From the NCBI GenBank assembly GCA_039198225.1, contig JBCCTQ010000010.1, forward strand, positions 40,615 to 104,614: a stretch of DNA of 64,000 nt, given 5' to 3'. Numbering within the stretch: the stretch's first letter is position 1; each line of letters begins with the position of its first letter. The position numbers were made by a program, and so were the translations under genes. Source of the stretch: JASJAR01 sp039198225. GTDB taxonomy: Bacteria; Pseudomonadota; Alphaproteobacteria; Rhodobacterales; Rhodobacteraceae. The notes beneath the pieces were generated by a model, which did not search any database, was not told the DNA's origin, and was given only the letters and a program-made list of their open reading frames with translations. Positions 60,295 through 64,000 of this stretch are shown here, in pieces.

Positions 60295-61602
60295 TTAAGT
60301 CAGTCCGGTGATCAGCCCGGGAAACAGGATCAGAAGCGCCAACACCAAAAGCTGCAGCGCGATAAAGGGCAGAAGGCCCCAGTAAATCTCTGTGGTTGAA
60401 AGCCGCTCCCCAGCCGCCCCCCGCAAATACAACAGCGAAAACCCGAAGGGCGGCGTCAGGAACGACGTTTGCAGGTTCACGGCCACAACGATGCCGAACC
60501 AAATGAGTAGCGCTTCCCCCGCTAACCTATTGCCAAAGTTGAGCCCCGCGACAATCGACGCAAAGATCGGCAGAAGGATGAGCGTGATTTCCAATCAATC
60601 CAGCACGGAGCCCAGAACAAAGAGAACGCCCATGACCACGATCAGCACGGTGAACGGGCCGTCACCGAAAAGGGTCACGCCCGCTTCAACCAGATCGTCT
60701 CCGCCGATGCCTTTGAATACCGCAGCAAAGCAGGTCGCGCCAATCATGGCGAAGAGCGCCATGGAGGTAGTCACAACGGTCTTCCGCGATGCCTCCATCA
60801 GCATCGAAAAACTAAAGCGGCGGTAGAGTAGGGTGATCAACACGGCACCAAAAGCACCGAGACCACTGGCCTGGGTCGGGGTGGCGTGGCCAGCGATGAT
60901 CGATCCCAACACGGAGATAACCAAGATCAACAGCGGCCCGAGGTCTAAAGCCATCCGACCGAGTGAGGTCCGATCTTCCGGGGCGAGGGCGGGCAGACCC
61001 CGCGCGCGCCAAAAAACGATCCCCGTATATGCCAGCACCAATAGGAGACCAGGGCCAATGGCGCCGGCAAACATAGCAGGAACGGGTATTTGTCACTGAT
61101 CACCGAGGATGACCAGCATCATCGAAGGCGGGATTAAAATGGCTAAAGTACCTGACGCTGCAACCAGACCGGCGGAGGTCTTGTTGTCATATTCGGCGTC
61201 GATCAGGCGGGGCAGGGCCAGACGGGTCAGCAGAACGACCGAAGCGCCCACGATACCCGAAGATGCCGCCAACAGGATGCCGATCACGAGCACCGACAGC
61301 CCAATACCCGATGCGCTGCCGCCCAACGAACGTTGAGCCGCTATGAGCGATCGTTCCGCGACGTCTGACGTCTCGAGGATCAGCCCCATGAAAATGAACA
61401 TGGGGATCGCCACCAAAAGCCAGTTCGACAGCACATTGGCATAGATCCGGCTGACCAGCAGGTTGAAAAAGGCAAGCGGCAGATCTGAGATCAGGGTGAA
61501 TATCGCCGCTGCGCCTGCAAGAACCTTACCCGCGCGATACCCTGCGAGGATGCCGCCGAGCGTCAGCGCCGCCGTGGCCAAGGGAAGGGCGGCTTCGCTC
61601 AT
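60295..61602 (-). pseudogene. TRAP large permease (DctM) with two in-frame TGA codons
   Basis: One continuous frame of 436 codons encodes a DctM-type membrane protein (VAIPMFIFMGLILETSDVAE, SSGIVGASVVLLTRLALP, LAILIPPSMMLVILGDQ, FLTPPFGFSLLYLRG). It is interrupted by TGA at 61095-61093 (after LGDQ) and at 60597-60595 (in VLD-stop-LEITLILLP). At the second, related proteins have Trp (LDWxEITLI), so TGG to TGA is likely. ATG at 61602 overlaps the dctQ stop. No frame change is needed, and two point changes account for the damage. Confidence 0.88.
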
Positions 61603-62108
61603 CGGGCTTTCCGCATTAAACGCACTAGCTCGACTACGATCGACAACAGCAACAGCGCAAGTCCAAGCGGAAGGATGGCTTTGATGATCCATAGATCATT
61701 TAGCCCACCGTTCCGCGAGGCCTCATCCGAGGTCCAAGCTCGGGCTGTGAAATCCCAGGCCTCTGGCAGGATCAGAACGAAATAAGGGACGGCAAAGACG
61801 AGGTTTCCAATCAGGTTAACTCGCGCTTTCCAACGGGGCTTTTGCCGGGCGTAGAGAAAATCAACGCGCACATATTTGTCGGCCAGCCAGACCAACCCAA
61901 CGGGCAATACCCCAACGATGACCAAGAGGTGCCATTGCAGATCTAGAAGCGAATTCAAGCTGATGGCAGAACCGCCGATCGGCAAGCTGCTCTCGAATTG
62001 CTTGATTGGGTTGATGTCCAGCGCACTGCAAAAAACCTGCTAAAAAATGGCCAGCATCAAAATCACAAGACATGCAGCAAGAACTGAAATGCTTACCCTG
62101 GCGCTCAA
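61599..62108 (-). pseudogene. TRAP small permease (DctQ) with an in-frame TAG
   Basis: A TTG at 62108 with GGGAGGAG just upstream opens a 170-codon frame. It reads VSISVLAACLVILMLAIF, then TAG at 62042-62040, then QVFCSALDINPIKQFE, WHLLVIVGVLPVGLVWLAD and YVRVDFLYARQKP, the DctQ helix-2 region. The stop falls in the first membrane segment, where CAG (Gln) to TAG is a simple explanation. The rest of the frame is intact to the overlap with dctM. The same operon's dctM and dctP are also interrupted. Confidence 0.8.
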
Positions 62109-62124
62109 GAGCTCCTCCCCGAAT

Positions 62125-62164
62125 ATTGCTCCATATGGAACTATATTCTTCCATTTGGAGCAAT
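62125..62164. promoter_or_regulatory. 40-bp double-palindrome MarR operator between marR and the TRAP operon
   Basis: Arms ATTGCTCCATATGGAA (62125-62140) and TTCCATTTGGAGCAAT (62149-62164) are inverted repeats with one mismatch in 16 and an 8-base AT-rich spacer. Each arm also contains its own palindrome, TCCATATGGA or TCCATTTGGA. The site ends 20 bases before the marR start and 17 bases from the dctQ start, suiting dual repression. Confidence 0.8.
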
Positions 62165-62183
62165 AGGGAATTATCGTCCCGCC

Positions 62184-62642
62184 ATGAAACTCATCGACAT
62201 TCTCGACGCGACACGCATTCCGGTCGCCTATCGCATTTCCTTTCTCACAAATTTCTGGCGTGAGCCTTTATTGCGGAAAATGGAGCGTGAGACGGGGCTG
62301 ATCCGACCGGAGTTGACGGTCTTGATTTGTCTGAGTTTCCGCGACAACCTTTATGCCCGTGACATCTGCGAGATCACCGAACAACCCTCGAACACCGTCA
62401 GCCGGGCAGTCACATCCCTCGTCAAAAATGGGTACATCACCCGAACCCGAGACACGGTCGATACCCGTCGCCAAGTGCTCAACATCACCCGGTCAGGTCG
62501 CGGCGTCCACGACGCCCTTATGGCAAAATTTTCAAAGGCAGAGGCCAAGATGCTGAAATGCCTAACAAAGGAGGAAAGATCCACACTGACTGCACTGCTC
62601 GACAAGCTGGCAAGAGACGTCAACCGATGGCGTTGTGAGTGA
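62184..62642 (+). CDS. MarR-family transcriptional regulator
   Basis: The 152-residue winged-helix protein has LYARDICEITEQPSNTVSRAVTSL as recognition region and RTRDTVDTRRQVLNITRSGRGV as the wing, with helical dimerisation ends. It is divergent from the TRAP-MetE-like-hydrolase operon and faces a large operator, so it is almost certainly that operon's regulator and represses itself. Although the transporter is broken, this gene and its site are intact. Confidence 0.9.
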   Translation: MKLIDILDATRIPVAYRISFLTNFWREPLLRKMERETGLIRPELTVLICLSFRDNLYARDICEITEQPSNTVSRAVTSLVKNGYITRTRDTVDTRRQVLNITRSGRGVHDALMAKFSKAEAKMLKCLTKEERSTLTALLDKLARDVNRWRCE

Positions 62643-63017
62643 TGTTTGTTGCGTTCAGGCTCTTGCGCAGCTTGCTCGCCAGAACGGTACTAATTTCAGC
62701 ACGTGCGATACGCGGTCCTTATCAGACCTCCCGCCTAGTCCACGAATGCTGCGGTCGCAGCCTGCCTGGCGGATACTCGGTGTACCAGCTCAGTTTCAAC
62801 AGAAACCTTGATCTCGATCGAGGACAAACCGCAACCTGACTTGAGCCCAACTATCTTCTTCTTTGTCCGTTGGGGCAAAGAAATCCTGCTAAGGGATTAA
62901 GCGTAGGGGGTCTTCAATGCAGGGACTTGCGCATAGATTTTTCAACTCTGGATCCGGCATGTTAACCAATGGGTCAATGCTATTCCTTTCCAGCGCTCGT
63001 GGGAGAATTCGGTAGCT
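62643..63017. other. Intergenic region before the AraC gene
   Basis: About 375 bases. A 66-codon frame (62639-62839) shows no domain. I see no clear promoter, repeat or RNA gene. Confidence 0.4.
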
Positions 63018-63923
63018 ATGCCTTCCGTATCGATCATAGTGACTCAATATTTCGCCGGTGCGGCTGGACTAAAGCTGACGCCAGTGGGACGTTTGTCGCA
63101 AGGCGAAGAGACCTTGCTGCAAGTGCCTGTTAAAAAAGGCAAGATCACGGTGAAGTCGCACTACGAAATTCTTGGGTTGGTCGCTCAGCGGGTGCCTGAC
63201 CGGGCCGCCCTCTCAATCCGACATGCGCAGTCGATAGATATTGATAAGTTGGGCATACTTGCGTTGGCGTGCAAAGCAGCGCCGAACGTCCGAGGTGTAC
63301 TGCAGCGGATGGCGCGGTATCACACGCTCCTTTCCGACAGCGTCCGCTATCATCTGGATGAGCAGGGTACGGCCACTTTGCTGAGGCAAGAGATCCTTGT
63401 CGGGTTTGGGCCCGGTTTGGTGTTTTCGCCCGAGGCTGGCCTATCGGCGATGTTTCAAGCCGTCGACCAAGTAGCGGCAGACAAGGTTACACCGGAAACG
63501 GTCACCTTCCGGCACGCGCCGCCACGAGATGCCCATTTATTTGAAGAGTTCTTTGGCTGTGCGGTGGAATTTGGCGCCAAGGCGGACGGAGTTTTGTTTT
63601 CTCAGTCGACCCTTGAGACTGAGAACAGACTTGGTGATCGCGCGCTATCAGAGTTCTTCACAAAACACCTCGAAGCCGAATTGAAGCAAGTCAACTCTGA
63701 ACCAACATTGGTGCGCACGACGAAGGATGAGATCGCGCGCGTTTTGAGCGAAGGCCTCCCAAAGGTGGCAGATGTTGCCCGAGAATTGGGTTTCAGTGTG
63801 CGGTCTTTTCACCGTCGGCTAGCGGACCACGGTGTCAATTTCCAGTCTCTGGCCGAGGAAACTCGGTGTGAGATCGCACTGAGCATGCTGCGCAAGTCAC
63901 CGCTATGGTGTTTCTCATCCTGA
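63018..63923 (+). CDS. AraC-family regulator, apparently truncated at the C-terminus
   Basis: The 301-residue protein has an AraC N-terminal ligand domain of the PF12625 type (about 20-210; ALSIRHAQSIDIDKLGILAL, RMARYHTLLSDSVRY) and the first helix-turn-helix of the AraC DNA-binding domain (PKVADVARELGFSVRSFHRRL). It then reads RCEIALSMLRKSPLWCFSS and stops, where normal members continue with a second helix-turn-helix (IAFLLGFSE-like) for 30-40 residues. The lost part is needed for full DNA contact, so function is doubtful. Its end overlaps the tail of a convergent aminotransferase gene. Confidence 0.75.
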   Translation: MPSVSIIVTQYFAGAAGLKLTPVGRLSQGEETLLQVPVKKGKITVKSHYEILGLVAQRVPDRAALSIRHAQSIDIDKLGILALACKAAPNVRGVLQRMARYHTLLSDSVRYHLDEQGTATLLRQEILVGFGPGLVFSPEAGLSAMFQAVDQVAADKVTPETVTFRHAPPRDAHLFEEFFGCAVEFGAKADGVLFSQSTLETENRLGDRALSEFFTKHLEAELKQVNSEPTLVRTTKDEIARVLSEGLPKVADVARELGFSVRSFHRRLADHGVNFQSLAEETRCEIALSMLRKSPLWCFSS

Positions 63924-64000
63924 TATGCGCCGGAACCCTTCGACGATGTCCGCAGTCGCACGCGCGTAGGACAGGCGGATCGTCCGCGCGCCCCGCTCCG
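63915..64000 (-). CDS. C-terminal end of a PLP-dependent aminotransferase (partial)
   Basis: Only the last 27 codons are in the window. The frame reads RTIRLSYARATADIVEGFRR and then stops at 63915. This is the usual end of class I/II (aspartate-type) aminotransferases, which carry a substrate-binding Arg in IRLSYA. It overlaps the end of the AraC gene by nine bases. The rest lies past the right edge. Confidence 0.65.
   Translation of the reverse strand, partial: ERGARTIRLSYARATADIVEGFRRISG

Noticed and set aside
59267..62108. Alternative genetic code or UGA/UAG recoding to explain the stops in the TRAP genes
   Set aside because: Two different stop codons plus two single-base indels occur in the same operon, and all other genes in the window read normally, so decay or sequence error is simpler.
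1..64000. tRNA, rRNA, CRISPR arrays and prophage genes
   Set aside because: I looked for clover-leaf arms, conserved rRNA stretches, regularly spaced repeats and structural phage proteins and found none I could support.

Overview
The window looks like an accessory, catabolism-rich stretch of an alphaproteobacterial chromosome, most likely Rhodobacterales (Roseobacter-like). The reasons are a high-GC sequence, several SBP-dependent transporters (three TRAP sets and one TTT set), a myo-inositol cluster, a soxBDAG sarcosine oxidase cluster, Rieske/dimethylglycine-dehydrogenase-type methylamine genes and tight ATGA/GTGA gene overlaps. The taxon is an inference. I saw no rRNA, tRNA, CRISPR array, complete insertion sequence or phage gene.

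Layout. 1-4.7 kb: a Gfo/Idh/MocA oxidoreductase cut by the left edge, divergent from iolC-iolB-class II aldolase-iolG, with a perfect LacI-type operator between them. 5.1-7.5 kb: a large membrane protein with a degenerate kinase domain. 7.5-14.2 kb: an isopropylmalate-dehydrogenase-like enzyme and another Gfo/Idh protein, divergent from a TTT operon (tctC-tctB-tctA-monooxygenase-MBL hydrolase). 14.2-20.5 kb: a TRAP transporter and a MarR regulator, divergent from hmgA-fahA (homogentisate degradation). 20.5-29.8 kb: an RpiR regulator, then N-formylglutamate-amidohydrolase-like, TRAP QMP, glutamine-synthetase-like, aldehyde dehydrogenase and Fe-alcohol dehydrogenase genes. These read as a gamma-glutamyl route for an amine or amino alcohol. 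A DUF779 gene follows on the other strand.

29.9-37.4 kb: soxB-D-A-G with a dead ProV-like ABC ATPase fragment upstream, then LysE, a fluoroacetate-dehalogenase-type hydrolase and a small hypothetical protein. 37.5-42 kb: an unusual dihydroorotate dehydrogenase, a polytopic membrane protein and a methyltransferase. 42-53.9 kb: two divergent operons around an RpiR regulator. One side has a Rieske oxygenase, an aldehyde dehydrogenase and a CMD protein. The other has a DMGDH-like flavoprotein, an MDR dehydrogenase, two enolase-superfamily enzymes, a class III aminotransferase and a frameshifted GNAT. This is a candidate quaternary-amine (betaine) catabolic system and the best candidate here for an undescribed pathway.

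54.5-64 kb: an AmgK-like kinase, a fourth Gfo/Idh protein, an alpha/beta hydrolase, a MetE-C-like enzyme and a TRAP operon in which all three genes carry premature stops. A MarR gene diverges from that operon across a striking 40-bp operator. The window ends with an apparently C-terminally truncated AraC regulator and the tail of an aminotransferase.

Themes: uptake of organic acids and methylated amines through binding-protein transporters, demethylation feeding one-carbon metabolism, local regulators beside each operon, and visible gene decay (ProV fragment, GNAT, TRAP operon, AraC).
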